Position numbers and translations under genes: made by a program. Of a DNA stretch of 64,000 bases, positions 8,155-16,941 are shown in pieces. Position 1 is the stretch's first letter; each line of letters opens with the position of its first letter. Below the pieces are notes generated by a model. The model saw only the letters and a program-made list of their open reading frames with translations, did no database searches and was not told where the DNA came from. Origin of the DNA: Hellea sp965224755 (GTDB lineage: Bacteria; Pseudomonadota; Alphaproteobacteria; Caulobacterales; Maricaulaceae); contig OZ245061.1 in assembly GCA_965224755.1 (NCBI GenBank), positions 2,675,247 through 2,739,246 on the forward strand, given 5' to 3'.

Positions 8155-8750
8155 TTCCGGTAGGCCTTTTTGATAATCACAGGCTTGGTTAAAAATTGCC
8201 CTTGCAGAAATTCCTCTTCCGTCGGGCGCTTGGCCTCTTGGGCCTGAATCGCGCGGGGAACATCCAGCGAACTGACAACTTTGCCAAACACGGCATAGCC
8301 CTGCCCGTCCGCATTACGCGCCCCGCCATAATCGAGAAAATCATTATTGCCGAGATTGATAAAGATATAGGCGGCGCTGCCCGTCCCCGGCGCGTCGCGG
8401 GCAATGGCAATACTCCCCGCTATATTAGACAAGCTCGTATCCTGCGTCGTCTCGTGCGCGATACCTTCTGTCAGAGGCTCCATATCCAGACGCCCGCCTT
8501 GTATGAGTGACATGCCCATTTCTCGCGGGTCATTATCGGACCGAACCGTGCGGTAAAATCCCTGCCCATTATAAAAGCCGCGATCAACATAGTTCAGGAA
8601 ATCCGCCGCCGAAACCGGGGCTTTGTCAGGATAGACTTCGATCTCAATAATGCCGAGATCGGTTTCAAAAATCACATTAGGCGTGGTATCGACTTTAGGC
8701 CCGCAGGCCGCCAAAGCGCTTAGCGAGAAGGCTAGCCAGACCGCCCTCAT
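8151..8750 (-). CDS. Cyclophilin-type peptidyl-prolyl isomerase, lipoprotein
   Basis: 199 residues with a lipobox (ALAACG, Cys16) that places it on the periplasmic side of a membrane. The cyclophilin fold is recognisable: FETDLGIIEIEVYPDKAPVS, NYVDRGFYNGQGFYRTV, then IAIARDAPGTGSAAYIFINL and YAVFGKVVSSLDV. The usual FHR motif reads FYRT, with the catalytic Arg kept. It catalyses cis-trans isomerisation at proline in exported proteins. It begins 4 bp inside the end of the small upstream ORF. Confidence 0.87.
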   Translation of the reverse strand: MRAVWLAFSLSALAACGPKVDTTPNVIFETDLGIIEIEVYPDKAPVSAADFLNYVDRGFYNGQGFYRTVRSDNDPREMGMSLIQGGRLDMEPLTEGIAHETTQDTSLSNIAGSIAIARDAPGTGSAAYIFINLGNNDFLDYGGARNADGQGYAVFGKVVSSLDVPRAIQAQEAKRPTEEEFLQGQFLTKPVIIKKAYRK

Positions 8751-8914
8751 TTATCTTTGTCGATTTTCTTGCGCTCATTGGCTTTGAAAGCCAGATCAAA
8801 TCCTAGGATGGAGATAATCGAGGCAAAGATCGCAAAAAGCGGGTGGCGAAGCGCTGCCAGAACCATGAGGCCAAGGACAACACCGATAATCAGAGCATAG
8901 GGATGAATTTTCAT
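8747..8914 (-). CDS. Small membrane protein, 55 aa
   Basis: I translated this from the sequence: it begins MKIHPYALIIGVVLG and ends AFKANERKKIDKDK. Two hydrophobic stretches are followed by a strongly basic tail. Both ends overlap their neighbours in ATGA: its start overlaps the HNH stop and its TGA overlaps the cyclophilin start. That strict coupling is the main evidence that it is real. I recognise no family. Confidence 0.6.
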   Translation of the reverse strand: MKIHPYALIIGVVLGLMVLAALRHPLFAIFASIISILGFDLAFKANERKKIDKDK

Positions 8915-9507
8915 GCCTTTAACTCCACATCCCAGTACAAATAGTCAAGCCATGTTTCATGTAAATGATTGGGCGGAAAACGGCGGCCTTGGGCTTGAAG
9001 CTGGTGCATGGACGGCTGAGCGGGCTTGATTTTGGGATGCATCCCCGCCTCTTTGGGCAAGCGCCCGCCTTTTTTAAGATTACATTTCGAGCAGGCCGCA
9101 ACGATATTCTTCCATGTTGTCCGCCCGCCCAGACGCCTCGGAACCAAATGATCAAAGGTTAACTCGTCCGGGCTGTCGCAATAAACACATTCAAAACCAT
9201 CGCGCAGAAACAGGTTAAACCGGGTAAAGGCGGGCGAGCGGTTTTGCGGTACATAGTCTTTTAGCGCAACAACGCTGGGAATTTCCATTTCAAAACTGAC
9301 CGAGCGCACGGTTTGCTCATAGTGATTAACCACCTGAACACGGTCAAGAAACACGGCTTTTACAGCATCCTGCCAAGACCAGAGCGAGAGCGGGAAATAG
9401 GAAAGCGGCTGATAATCTGCGTTTAGGATGAGGCAGGGGTAATTGCCTTGCGCCACAGGCGACACGCCCTTCGCGGACGTCGCCAGATGCAGGTCAATAG
9501 CGCTCAT
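8911..9507 (-). CDS. HNH endonuclease family protein
   Basis: 198 residues. The C-terminal half has a full HNH zinc-nuclease motif: FECVYCDSPDELTFDHLVPRR, GGRTTWKNIVAACSKCNLKK. The two CxxC pairs bind zinc and the DH and N positions form the active site. The N-terminal half (CLILNADYQPLSYFPLSLWS) is characteristic of a stand-alone chromosomal HNH family common in alphaproteobacteria, of unknown role. The start at MSAIDLHL is chosen over a start 8 codons upstream. It is the first gene of a six-gene overlapping minus-strand operon. Confidence 0.88.
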   Translation of the reverse strand: MSAIDLHLATSAKGVSPVAQGNYPCLILNADYQPLSYFPLSLWSWQDAVKAVFLDRVQVVNHYEQTVRSVSFEMEIPSVVALKDYVPQNRSPAFTRFNLFLRDGFECVYCDSPDELTFDHLVPRRLGGRTTWKNIVAACSKCNLKKGGRLPKEAGMHPKIKPAQPSMHQLQAQGRRFPPNHLHETWLDYLYWDVELKA

Positions 9508-9732
9508 TCTACGCCCCCTACCGCATGCCAATGCTTTAAAAGATTACAGTAACTGAAAACAAGGCTCCCTGATTTGATATGCCCGATTTGATATGGGTGC
9601 ACCTAACCAGAACGGCGGATTAATAACAAGGGTATGAATTTTCCCCATAAAATCGCGGTATTTCGGACTTTGGAATGCCCATGCCATCCTCTACACAAGG
9701 CAAAAGCCACATGATTCGAGAAAGAGAGTCAC

Positions 9733-10974
9733 ATGCGATTCGCCTTATCATTATGTTTGGCTTTAGCCTTTACCGCCCCTTCTGTGGCCGCTCCCGGCGA
9801 TAGTGTAAAGCTGAACGATAAAACGGCGCGGCGCGCGCCTATGCCTCTTGGCAAGCAATTGCGCACATCGAGCTCGGGTCTGCAAACAATAGACGGCATG
9901 GCGCTCACCGAGGCCGCCAAAGGTCTGGGACAAGTTTCGACTATAGCGCTGGCGCAAGACGGTACGCTATACGCCGCTGAAGGCAAACGCGGGCGTATTT
10001 GGCAACTGACGGACCGCAATCAAGACGGCACCTTCGAGCACCGCCGCCCCCTGCCCCAAAGCTTTGATCATCCCAGCGCTATCGCCGTCATCGGCGAGAC
10101 GCTTTATGTCGCTGACCGCGCCGCGCTTTGGGCTATAAAACCCTTAGCCCCGAAACAACAGCTCGCCAGTTTGGCAAACTCACAAAGCGCTGATCAAAAA
10201 TACTTGCTGACGGCGCAAGACGGCCAGCTCATTCTTGGCCTCAACACATCCGGTCATCAGGCGCGGCTGATAAATGTCGATATCGAGACGGGACAGGCGC
10301 AATTGATCAGCTCTGATACAGGTACCTTAACGGCTATCGCCGGGCGGGGGGTGCAGACATTGCGGCTAGGCCTGCAGTCAAAAATAAGCCGCCCAAACAC
10401 TCCAAGCCGGACAGAAACGGGCACCGGGACAACGCTCACCGGCCTTCTATTACCCGCCTATTCGGGAACCGTAAAAAACTGGCCGGGGCGGCTTGATAAT
10501 CATATCATCGCCGCGCAGGCCGGGCCGGGCGCTATGCGCCTACTCGCGATTCCTACCGAATTCGGACAGACCGCTGATCAGGCCTTTGTGCTGGTTGACG
10601 GCTTTATGACCCGCTCAGGCCGCAATGCCTGGGGACGGCCCGGCGCTATGGTCATGGATCAGCGCGGGCTGTTTTTTTTGGATAAATGGAACGGCTCGAT
10701 CTGGCATCTCTCCGGCCGCAAATCGCCGATCACAAAAACAATAGTGCCCTTAAAGTCGAAAAATGAGCGCCCCGAGAAAATCGCGAAATCCGAAGAAACG
10801 CCAAAGGCCTCGCCGCTTCTGCAAGGTAGCGGCATCACCACGGCCAGCCAAATCGGAACCGCTTCCACAATTACTGTCGGCTCGGTTCTGAAAAAAGACT
10901 ATGAGGATAAGAAGCGAAAAATCCGCGAGGAGAAGAAGCGCGAAAAAGATAATCTCACTAGCCCCGATGAATAG
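9733..10974 (+). CDS. Secreted beta-propeller protein, sorbosone/glucose dehydrogenase-like
   Basis: 413 residues with a signal peptide cleaved near SVAA. Repeated blades are visible: IALAQDGTLYAAEGKRGRIW, then DHPSAIAVIGETLYVADR. A late blade, GRPGAMVMDQRGLFFLDKWN, resembles the last blades of PQQ-dependent soluble sugar dehydrogenases and PA14/GSDH-like proteins. I cannot identify a complete PQQ site, so catalysis is not assured. The C-terminus is a lysine/glutamate-rich, probably helical tail (KKDYEDKKRKIREEKKREK), unusual for this fold. Confidence 0.6.
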   Translation: MRFALSLCLALAFTAPSVAAPGDSVKLNDKTARRAPMPLGKQLRTSSSGLQTIDGMALTEAAKGLGQVSTIALAQDGTLYAAEGKRGRIWQLTDRNQDGTFEHRRPLPQSFDHPSAIAVIGETLYVADRAALWAIKPLAPKQQLASLANSQSADQKYLLTAQDGQLILGLNTSGHQARLINVDIETGQAQLISSDTGTLTAIAGRGVQTLRLGLQSKISRPNTPSRTETGTGTTLTGLLLPAYSGTVKNWPGRLDNHIIAAQAGPGAMRLLAIPTEFGQTADQAFVLVDGFMTRSGRNAWGRPGAMVMDQRGLFFLDKWNGSIWHLSGRKSPITKTIVPLKSKNERPEKIAKSEETPKASPLLQGSGITTASQIGTASTITVGSVLKKDYEDKKRKIREEKKREKDNLTSPDE

Positions 10975-11067
10975 GTCCTGAGCCTAGAGCTTTTTAATAT
11001 TCACAAAAAGGCCCGCATTTTTCTGGTTGGTCTTGTCACCTTACCAATTTCCGCCTAGGCGCAGAAC

Positions 11068-12249
11068 ATGGCCGCACTATCTTACGACATCATCATTATC
11101 GGCGCGGGGGCGGCGGGTCTTATGTGCGGGGCCATCGCTGGGGGGCGCGGTAAATCCGTTCTTATCATCGACCATGCCGACAAACCCGGCGAGAAAATCC
11201 GTATCTCCGGCGGCGGGCGGTGTAATTTCACCAATATTCATTGCGGGCCGGAGAATTTCATTTCGCAAAATCCGCATTTTTGCAAATCCGCTCTTAGCCG
11301 TTACAGCCCCTCTGATTTCATTGATCTCGTCAGGCGCTATAAAATCGGCTTTCACGAAAAGACCAAGGGCCAGCTTTTTTGCGATGGGCGCAGCCAGCAA
11401 ATTATCGACATGCTTTTAGCTGAATGCGAAAAGGCAGGCAACGAGATTAGGTTGGCGACGACAGTCTTGGGTATCCAAAAATTTGACGACGGCTACGTCG
11501 TCACAACCTCCCATCAATCGCTCAATACTGATAAAGTCGTTATCGCTTGCGGCGGGCCGTCCATCCCGAAAATGGGGGCGAGTGGTTACGGCTATAAAAT
11601 CGCCGAGCAATTTGGAATAAATATCATCACCCCTGTCCCGGCTCTCGTTCCGCTAACTTTTACCGACGGCCTCAAAGAACCTCTGAAAGCCTTATCCGGC
11701 GTTAGCGCCGACAGCCGCGTTCACCACGAAACGACGCGCTTTGACGAGGCCCTACTCTTCACTCACCGAGGCTTATCAGGCCCGGCTATTTTGCAAATCA
11801 GTTCTTACTGGTCTGCGGGAGATGCCATCACAATAGACCTTGCGCCGTCCGTTGATATTCTCGCGGCCCTGAAAGCCGCCCGCACGGAAACGCCTCGCCT
11901 TGCCCCTAAAACTTGGCTGGCGCAATATCTACCCGCGCGATTGGCCGAATTTATTGCAGGCCAGATCAAAGATCAGCGCCTCGCCGATATGAGCGATGTC
12001 AGCGCCGCCAATCTCGCGCTTATGACCCAAAAATGGCGCGTAAAGCCCGCAGGCAGTGAAGGCTTTCGCACCGCCGAAGTCACCAAAGGCGGGGTCAACA
12101 CCGACGCGCTATCCTCCAAAACCATGGAGGCCAAGACTGTGCCGGGGCTTTATTTCATTGGCGAAGTCGTCGACGTCACAGGCCACCTCGGCGGCCATAA
12201 TTTCCAATGGGCCTGGGCCAGCGCCGCCGCTTGCGGTGAGGCGATTTAG
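11068..12249 (+). CDS. BaiN/HI0933 (YhiN)-type NAD(P)/FAD-dependent oxidoreductase
   Basis: 393 residues. The N-terminal FAD-binding Rossmann motif is IIGAGAAGLMCGAIAG, followed by the family signature PGEKIRISGGGRCNFTN. The C-terminal FAD-contact segment is GLYFIGEVVDVTGHLGGHNFQWAWASAA. Members are cytosolic flavoproteins of poorly defined substrate. Length is normal and the gene appears intact and monocistronic. Two small membrane-protein genes converge on it, only 2 bp from its stop. Confidence 0.88.
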   Translation: MAALSYDIIIIGAGAAGLMCGAIAGGRGKSVLIIDHADKPGEKIRISGGGRCNFTNIHCGPENFISQNPHFCKSALSRYSPSDFIDLVRRYKIGFHEKTKGQLFCDGRSQQIIDMLLAECEKAGNEIRLATTVLGIQKFDDGYVVTTSHQSLNTDKVVIACGGPSIPKMGASGYGYKIAEQFGINIITPVPALVPLTFTDGLKEPLKALSGVSADSRVHHETTRFDEALLFTHRGLSGPAILQISSYWSAGDAITIDLAPSVDILAALKAARTETPRLAPKTWLAQYLPARLAEFIAGQIKDQRLADMSDVSAANLALMTQKWRVKPAGSEGFRTAEVTKGGVNTDALSSKTMEAKTVPGLYFIGEVVDVTGHLGGHNFQWAWASAAACGEAI

Positions 12250-12251
12250 CT

Positions 12252-12353
12252 TTATTTTTTGCTATCCAGAATCTTGGGCATAAAATAGGCTACAGCCAAG
12301 CTGAATATAGAAATAATTCCTGCAACAATGTAAAATCCGATTTCGCCTGTCAT
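12252..12353 (-). CDS. 33-aa single-pass membrane peptide
   Basis: I translated this from the sequence: MTGEIGFYIVAGIISIFSLA, then VAYFMPKILDSKK and TAA. One hydrophobic helix ends in a basic tail. Its ATG overlaps the TGA of the 83-aa gene in ATGA, a typical coupled pair. It is too short for family assignment; the coupling and the membrane-like composition are the support. Confidence 0.5.
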   Translation of the reverse strand: MTGEIGFYIVAGIISIFSLAVAYFMPKILDSKK

Positions 12354-12601
12354 TGCTTTGGGCCTTTCTCATCTTCTAGCTTGGTGAGCATATACCAAGA
12401 TATGGCAAAAGTTAAGACTGAAACGCAAAAAGCAATGAATGTTGAGAATATATTATATGATTCAGGCTTTCTAAAAGGCTCAATGAGCGCCACTGCCATA
12501 AAACCTAGCGATATGGTTCTAAACCATGATGCGGTTGTTTTTAAAACCTCGTTCCGCGCTATTGTTGGAAGCCTTGGGGTTGTAGTTTTTGCCATATACA
12601 T
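12350..12601 (-). CDS. 83-aa two-helix membrane protein
   Basis: A basic N-terminus (MAKTTTPRLPTIARNEVLK) precedes two hydrophobic segments, WFRTISLGFMAVALIEPF and FIAFCVSVLTFAISWYML, and a short polar tail. It is coupled to the 33-aa gene downstream. The local DNA is AT-richer than its neighbours. The start may be at 12601 or two codons later; neither has a clear ribosome site. An antisense ORF of similar length covers it but lacks this organisation. No family recognised. Confidence 0.5.
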   Translation of the reverse strand: MYMAKTTTPRLPTIARNEVLKTTASWFRTISLGFMAVALIEPFRKPESYNIFSTFIAFCVSVLTFAISWYMLTKLEDEKGPKQ

Positions 12602-12678
12602 TCTATACAGGCTTTTATATATAAATACATCTATTTAATACGCTTTTCAAATTTGAATATCTGTCCTAGCAAAGCGTT

Positions 12679-13470
12679 ATGAAAACCATCGATCTTAATG
12701 CGGATTTGGGCGAAGCGGATGATGCGCCCCATAACCGTGAATGGGCGGCGTCCGAGCGCGAGATGCTGCGCTATATCAGTTCTGCCAATATTGCCTGCGG
12801 TGGTCATGCCGGAACGGAGGCGTCTATGCGGGATATGGTTCGGGGCGCGATAGAAAACGGCGTGGTTATCGGCGCGCATCCGGCTTTTCCCGATAAGGTA
12901 AATTTCGGGCGGAGGCCCCTGAAACTGGGTGCGGATATATCAGCGAACGTATTAAAAACATCGCTGATAAAACAAATCGTAACACTGGCCGAAATCGCCG
13001 CTGATGAAGGCACATTCATCGCTTATGTAAAGCCGCATGGCGCGCTTTATAATGACGCAGTTATCGAGCCGGAAAAAGCCGATCTCATCGCTGAGATCAT
13101 TGCTAAGATTGATCTAAAACTCATCTTTATGGGCGGGCCAAACTCCGAAATGGGCAAAGCCGCCAAGCGGCATAATCTCGCCTTCATCGCCGAGGGTTTC
13201 ATTGATCGCCGCTATAAAGATGACGGACATTTGCAAAGCCGTAATATTGACGGAGCCGTGATCAAAGACCAATCCGCCCGCCTCGCGCAGGCCCGGCAAT
13301 TAGCTACCGCCCAAACCGTGACAACGGCGAGCGGAAAAACAATCGCCATTCCCGCCCAAACACTATGCCTGCATGGCGACAGCGCCGGAGCCGTAGAAAC
13401 CGCGCGGCTGGCCCGGCGCGAAATCGAAGCCGCCGGCCTGACCATAAAGGCTTTCGCACATGTCGCTTAA
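12679..13470 (+). CDS. pxpA: 5-oxoprolinase subunit PxpA (LamB/YcsF family)
   Basis: 263 residues, cytosolic. Family motifs: IDLNADLGEADD at the N-terminus, ISSANIACGGHAG, GAHPAFPDKVNFGRR, YVKPHGALYN and the C-terminal LCLHGDSAGAVE. With PxpB and PxpC it hydrolyses 5-oxoproline to glutamate using ATP, clearing a spontaneous glutamine/glutathione by-product. It is the first gene of pxpABC and overlaps pxpB by 11 bp. Confidence 0.93.
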   Translation: MKTIDLNADLGEADDAPHNREWAASEREMLRYISSANIACGGHAGTEASMRDMVRGAIENGVVIGAHPAFPDKVNFGRRPLKLGADISANVLKTSLIKQIVTLAEIAADEGTFIAYVKPHGALYNDAVIEPEKADLIAEIIAKIDLKLIFMGGPNSEMGKAAKRHNLAFIAEGFIDRRYKDDGHLQSRNIDGAVIKDQSARLAQARQLATAQTVTTASGKTIAIPAQTLCLHGDSAGAVETARLARREIEAAGLTIKAFAHVA

Positions 13471-14170
13471 GCCGCCCATTATCCTGCCCTACGGGGATAG
13501 CGCCCTGCTTGTCCAATATGTGCCCCAAGATGATATCCAAGGCTTTTCGCAAAAGATAAATGACGCCGTTCATCATCTTGCGGCGGCTCTGCGGGCGCAG
13601 CCGCAATGGACGGAATTAGTGCCGGCTTATGACAGCTTGCTCTGCGTCTTTAATTTGGCCGAGCTTTCCCTTGAGGCAGCCGAGCAGCACATAAAGCAAG
13701 CCCTTAGCTCACAAGCCCCGCCCGCAATTTCCCCCGCGATTTCAGTTGGGAAAACCATTGATATCCCCATCGTTTATGGCGGCGCATATGGCCCGGATAT
13801 GGGCGCTATAAAAAAATCCAGCGGCCTGTCCAAAGCCGAAATTATCGCCCTTCATTGCGCCGAGCCTTACCGGGTTTGCATGATGGGTTTTATTCCCGGC
13901 TTTTGCTTTCTCTCCGAAGCTCCCGCCGCTTTGCACCATCCGCGCCGCGCCAGCCCGCGCGCCAAAATCCCGGCAGGCTCTGTCGGTATTGCAGGCTGGC
14001 AAACCGGCATATACGGGCTGGAGAGTCCGGGCGGCTGGCAGATTATCGGGCGCACGCCTCTGAAAATATTTGATAAAGATCGCGCAAAACCTTTTTTGAT
14101 AGAAGCCGGAGACACTGTGCGCTTTGTGCCGTCGGGGCCTGATATTTTCTCAAATGGGATTTTCAAATGA
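13460..14170 (+). CDS. pxpB: 5-oxoprolinase subunit PxpB (KipI-like)
   Basis: 236 residues. The N-terminal YGDSALLVQY and the C-terminal cyclophilin-like half with MMGFIPGFCFLSEAP, HHPRRASPRAKIPAGSVGIA and TGIYGLESPGGWQIIGRTP match the carboxyltransferase-domain subunit 1 (KipI) family. In Bacillus the homologue also inhibits the sporulation kinase KinA; here the pxpABC setting points to oxoprolinase. It overlaps pxpC by 4 bp. Confidence 0.92.
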   Translation: MSLKPPIILPYGDSALLVQYVPQDDIQGFSQKINDAVHHLAAALRAQPQWTELVPAYDSLLCVFNLAELSLEAAEQHIKQALSSQAPPAISPAISVGKTIDIPIVYGGAYGPDMGAIKKSSGLSKAEIIALHCAEPYRVCMMGFIPGFCFLSEAPAALHHPRRASPRAKIPAGSVGIAGWQTGIYGLESPGGWQIIGRTPLKIFDKDRAKPFLIEAGDTVRFVPSGPDIFSNGIFK

Positions 14171-15114
14171 TTGAAATTCTCAATGGCGGCACCCAAACAA
14201 CGGTGCAAGATGCGGGGCGGCCCGGCTTACGGCATTGGGGAATTCCGGCCAGCGGCGCGGCGGATAAGCTCTCTTTTGCGCTCGCCAATTGGATGGCGGG
14301 TAATCGCTGGGACGCCCCAGCGCTGGAATGCGCGCTGGGCGGGTTGCATGTAAAATTCGGCGCAGACACAACCATCGCTCTGGCGGGGGCTGAAATGTGG
14401 GCGCAGATCAACGGCATGAACGCCAAAAACTTCTGCGCCATCACTGTGCGAAAGGGCGATATTTTGACACTGAGTTTTCCGCGTGATGGCTGCCGCGCCT
14501 ATATCGCCATTGCGGGCGGGCTTAAATTACCGGAATTTATGGGCAGCGCCGCAACCTATCTCCCCGCGCAAATCGGCGGGCTCGAAGGCCGCGCCCTCAA
14601 GGCGGGGGATGAAATTGCGGTCAGCAACCGCCCCAGCGCCGCGCCGCGCAAAATTCCGCAAGGCTACACGCCCATATTGTCGCGCCATGTTGTATTGCGC
14701 TCGCGCATAGCCCCTGAATGGGACGCGCTCAGCCTGCCCAGCCAGCGTCATTTATTTGTCAGTCCTTTTCTCGCCTCACTCGCGACAGACCGTATGGGCT
14801 CGCGTCTGCGCGGCGACCGGATTACAACGCAAAAACCGGTCTCAATGACCAGCTCCCCTTTATTGCCCGGCACATTGCAAATCCCGCCTGACGGCCAGCC
14901 TATCCTCGCTTTGGCCGATGGTCATTGCACCGGCGGCTATGTGCGCGCATTACAGGTCATCCGCGCCGATCTGTGGCTACTCGGCCAGATCGCGCCCGGC
15001 TCGCAGGTCAGTTTTCGCCGCTGTTTTGCTGAAAACGCCCCTAAAATACTGGCGGGGCGCAATAGTTTTTACGCCGCGAAATATGGCGGAATGATAGACG
15101 GGTTTGCCTTTTAG
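14167..15114 (+). CDS. pxpC: 5-oxoprolinase subunit PxpC (KipA-like, biotin-dependent carboxyltransferase-domain family)
   Basis: 315 residues. Diagnostic start: TTVQDAGRPGLRHWGIPASG with AADKLSFALANWM. It ends in the conserved region DGHCTGGYVRALQVIRADLW and LLGQIAPGSQVSFRRC. It forms the ATP-dependent complex with PxpA and PxpB. The PabB-PabC gene begins 24 bp after its stop, so all four genes may share one transcript. Confidence 0.92.
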   Translation: MIEILNGGTQTTVQDAGRPGLRHWGIPASGAADKLSFALANWMAGNRWDAPALECALGGLHVKFGADTTIALAGAEMWAQINGMNAKNFCAITVRKGDILTLSFPRDGCRAYIAIAGGLKLPEFMGSAATYLPAQIGGLEGRALKAGDEIAVSNRPSAAPRKIPQGYTPILSRHVVLRSRIAPEWDALSLPSQRHLFVSPFLASLATDRMGSRLRGDRITTQKPVSMTSSPLLPGTLQIPPDGQPILALADGHCTGGYVRALQVIRADLWLLGQIAPGSQVSFRRCFAENAPKILAGRNSFYAAKYGGMIDGFAF

Positions 15115-15138
15115 GCGGGGCAGGTTTATGGGCGCAAT

Positions 15139-16890
15139 ATGAATGAGGCCGCGCCCTATATCCTTCTGGATGACCAGATAACGCATCGGCTGCGCTATTA
15201 TACCGATCCCGTGGATTTAGTAGTCGCTAGAGAGGCGAATGAGGTGGAAGCCGCCTTCGCGCAGCTTATAGCCTATCATGAACAGGGCTATTATCTGGCA
15301 GGGTATCTGTCTTATGAATTGGGCTTTGCTTTGGAGCCAAAACTTGCGCCGTTAATGCCGGAAAACCGCGAAAGCCCGCTCCTGCAATTCGGCGTGTTTA
15401 AATCGGTTTCGAATGACGCCCCCGCAGATCATCTCTATACCTCGCAAAGGCTCGATCTGAATTTAAAACCTGAATGGACGCAAGCGGATTATAGTGCGCG
15501 TTTTAACCGCGTGATGGATTATATCCGCGGCGGTGATGTTTACCAGATCAACCTAACCTTCCCAATGCATGGCATCTATGATGGCCCTGCCCAAACACTC
15601 TATGCCGCGTTTCGCCATCGCCAGAAAGGGCGCTATGGCGGAATTATATCGCTCGGAGAAGGCCCCGAAATTATTTCGCTTTCGCCTGAATTGTTCTTTC
15701 GCAAAGAGGGCCGCGAAATGTCAATGCGGCCCATGAAAGGCACACGGCCCCGCGCGCTTAATCAGGCAGACGATACGCGCATCGCCGAAGATATGCGGAC
15801 AGAAGCCAAATCCCAAGCTGAAAACCTGATGATCGTCGATCTATTGCGCAATGATCTCTCGCGCATTTCCGAGCCGGGTTCGGTGCAGGTTCCTGAATTA
15901 TTTGCGCTCGAAACCTATCCGACCCTGCACCAGATGACATCGCGCGTGACATCGCGCTTAAAGGCGGGCGCGGATTTCGCGGATATTTTTAAAAGCCTCT
16001 TTCCCTGCGGCTCTGTGACAGGGGCCCCGAAAATTCGGGCCATGGAAATTATTGATGAGTTAGAAGGCGCGCCCCGCGGGACTTATTGCGGCAGCCTCGG
16101 CTATATAGACCCCGGCGGCGAGGCCTGTTTCAATGTCGGTATCCGCACGCTGGTTTTGGACGGCGGAAAACTCCGCTATTCTGTCGGGAGCGGGCTGGTT
16201 CTCGACAGCGGCGCAGCAGATGAATATGCGGAATGCCTTCTCAAAGCCGATGTCGTGCGCCCGCAGGAGCGCTATTTAATTGAAACCCTGCACTGGGACA
16301 CTGCGATAGGCTTTGCCCGGCTTCCGCGCCATAAAAAACGGATGCAAAAAGCGGCAAAAACCTTAGGCTATAAATTTAGTTCAAAACGCTTTGATTTGAC
16401 TCTCCAGAAGGTCAGCGCAATGACGGCGCAGCGCGTGCGCCTGTCTTTATCCAAGAACGGAAATTTCACTCTGCAGCATAGTGATTATGTAGAAGCCACA
16501 GACTTAAAGCTCTCGCTCTCAAAACATCCCCTGACCCCGGATGTGCAAATGACAGGCCATAAAATCTCGGCCCGCCAGTTTTATGACGGCGAACGCGGCC
16601 GGGTAAATACCCACACCGGAGCCGATGAGGTTTTATTTCTGAACGCCAATCACGAACTTTGCGAAGGCTCTTACACCTCGCTTTTTCTTGAAAAAGACGG
16701 GCAGCTTTTGACCCCTGCTCTTTCCTCAGGTATCTTGCCCGGTATCCTGCGCGAAGAGTTCGTTGAAACGGGCAAAGCAAAAGAAGCCATATTAACTCTG
16801 AATGATTTGCTCTGCGCAGATAAAATCTATCTTGGCAACTCTCTGAGGGGGCTTGTTCCGGCCACATTAATGAGTCCAAAACCGGTTTAA
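15139..16890 (+). CDS. pabB: Fused aminodeoxychorismate synthase component I and aminodeoxychorismate lyase (PabB-PabC)
   Basis: 583 residues in two enzymes. Residues 1 to about 385 are a chorismate-binding PabB domain, with GGDVYQINLTFP, LSPELFFR, MRPMKGTRPR, LLRNDLSRISEPGSV, PCGSVTGAPKIRAMEII and the VGSGLVLDS closing region. The rest is a class-IV aminotransferase-like lyase with HKISARQFYDGERGR, ADEVLFLNANHELCEGSYTS and GILPGILREE. Together they turn chorismate into 4-aminobenzoate for folate; the amidotransferase PabA must lie elsewhere. Such fusions are common in alphaproteobacteria. Both halves look intact. Confidence 0.92.
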   Translation: MNEAAPYILLDDQITHRLRYYTDPVDLVVAREANEVEAAFAQLIAYHEQGYYLAGYLSYELGFALEPKLAPLMPENRESPLLQFGVFKSVSNDAPADHLYTSQRLDLNLKPEWTQADYSARFNRVMDYIRGGDVYQINLTFPMHGIYDGPAQTLYAAFRHRQKGRYGGIISLGEGPEIISLSPELFFRKEGREMSMRPMKGTRPRALNQADDTRIAEDMRTEAKSQAENLMIVDLLRNDLSRISEPGSVQVPELFALETYPTLHQMTSRVTSRLKAGADFADIFKSLFPCGSVTGAPKIRAMEIIDELEGAPRGTYCGSLGYIDPGGEACFNVGIRTLVLDGGKLRYSVGSGLVLDSGAADEYAECLLKADVVRPQERYLIETLHWDTAIGFARLPRHKKRMQKAAKTLGYKFSSKRFDLTLQKVSAMTAQRVRLSLSKNGNFTLQHSDYVEATDLKLSLSKHPLTPDVQMTGHKISARQFYDGERGRVNTHTGADEVLFLNANHELCEGSYTSLFLEKDGQLLTPALSSGILPGILREEFVETGKAKEAILTLNDLLCADKIYLGNSLRGLVPATLMSPKPV

Positions 16891-16941
16891 TTTTTGCAAT
16901 TTTGAAATGGATTTAGAAATGCAAGGCTCTATAGTCAGCCT

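Noticed and set aside
9571..9595. GATTTGATATG repeated twice, 14 bp apart, upstream of the HNH gene
   Set aside because: Only two copies and no adjoining promoter elements that I can support; may be chance or a minor regulatory site.
12381..12638. 85-aa plus-strand ORF over the 83-aa minus-strand gene
   Set aside because: The minus-strand reading has two clear membrane helices and is coupled to a downstream ORF; the plus-strand reading has no ribosome site, partner or domain.
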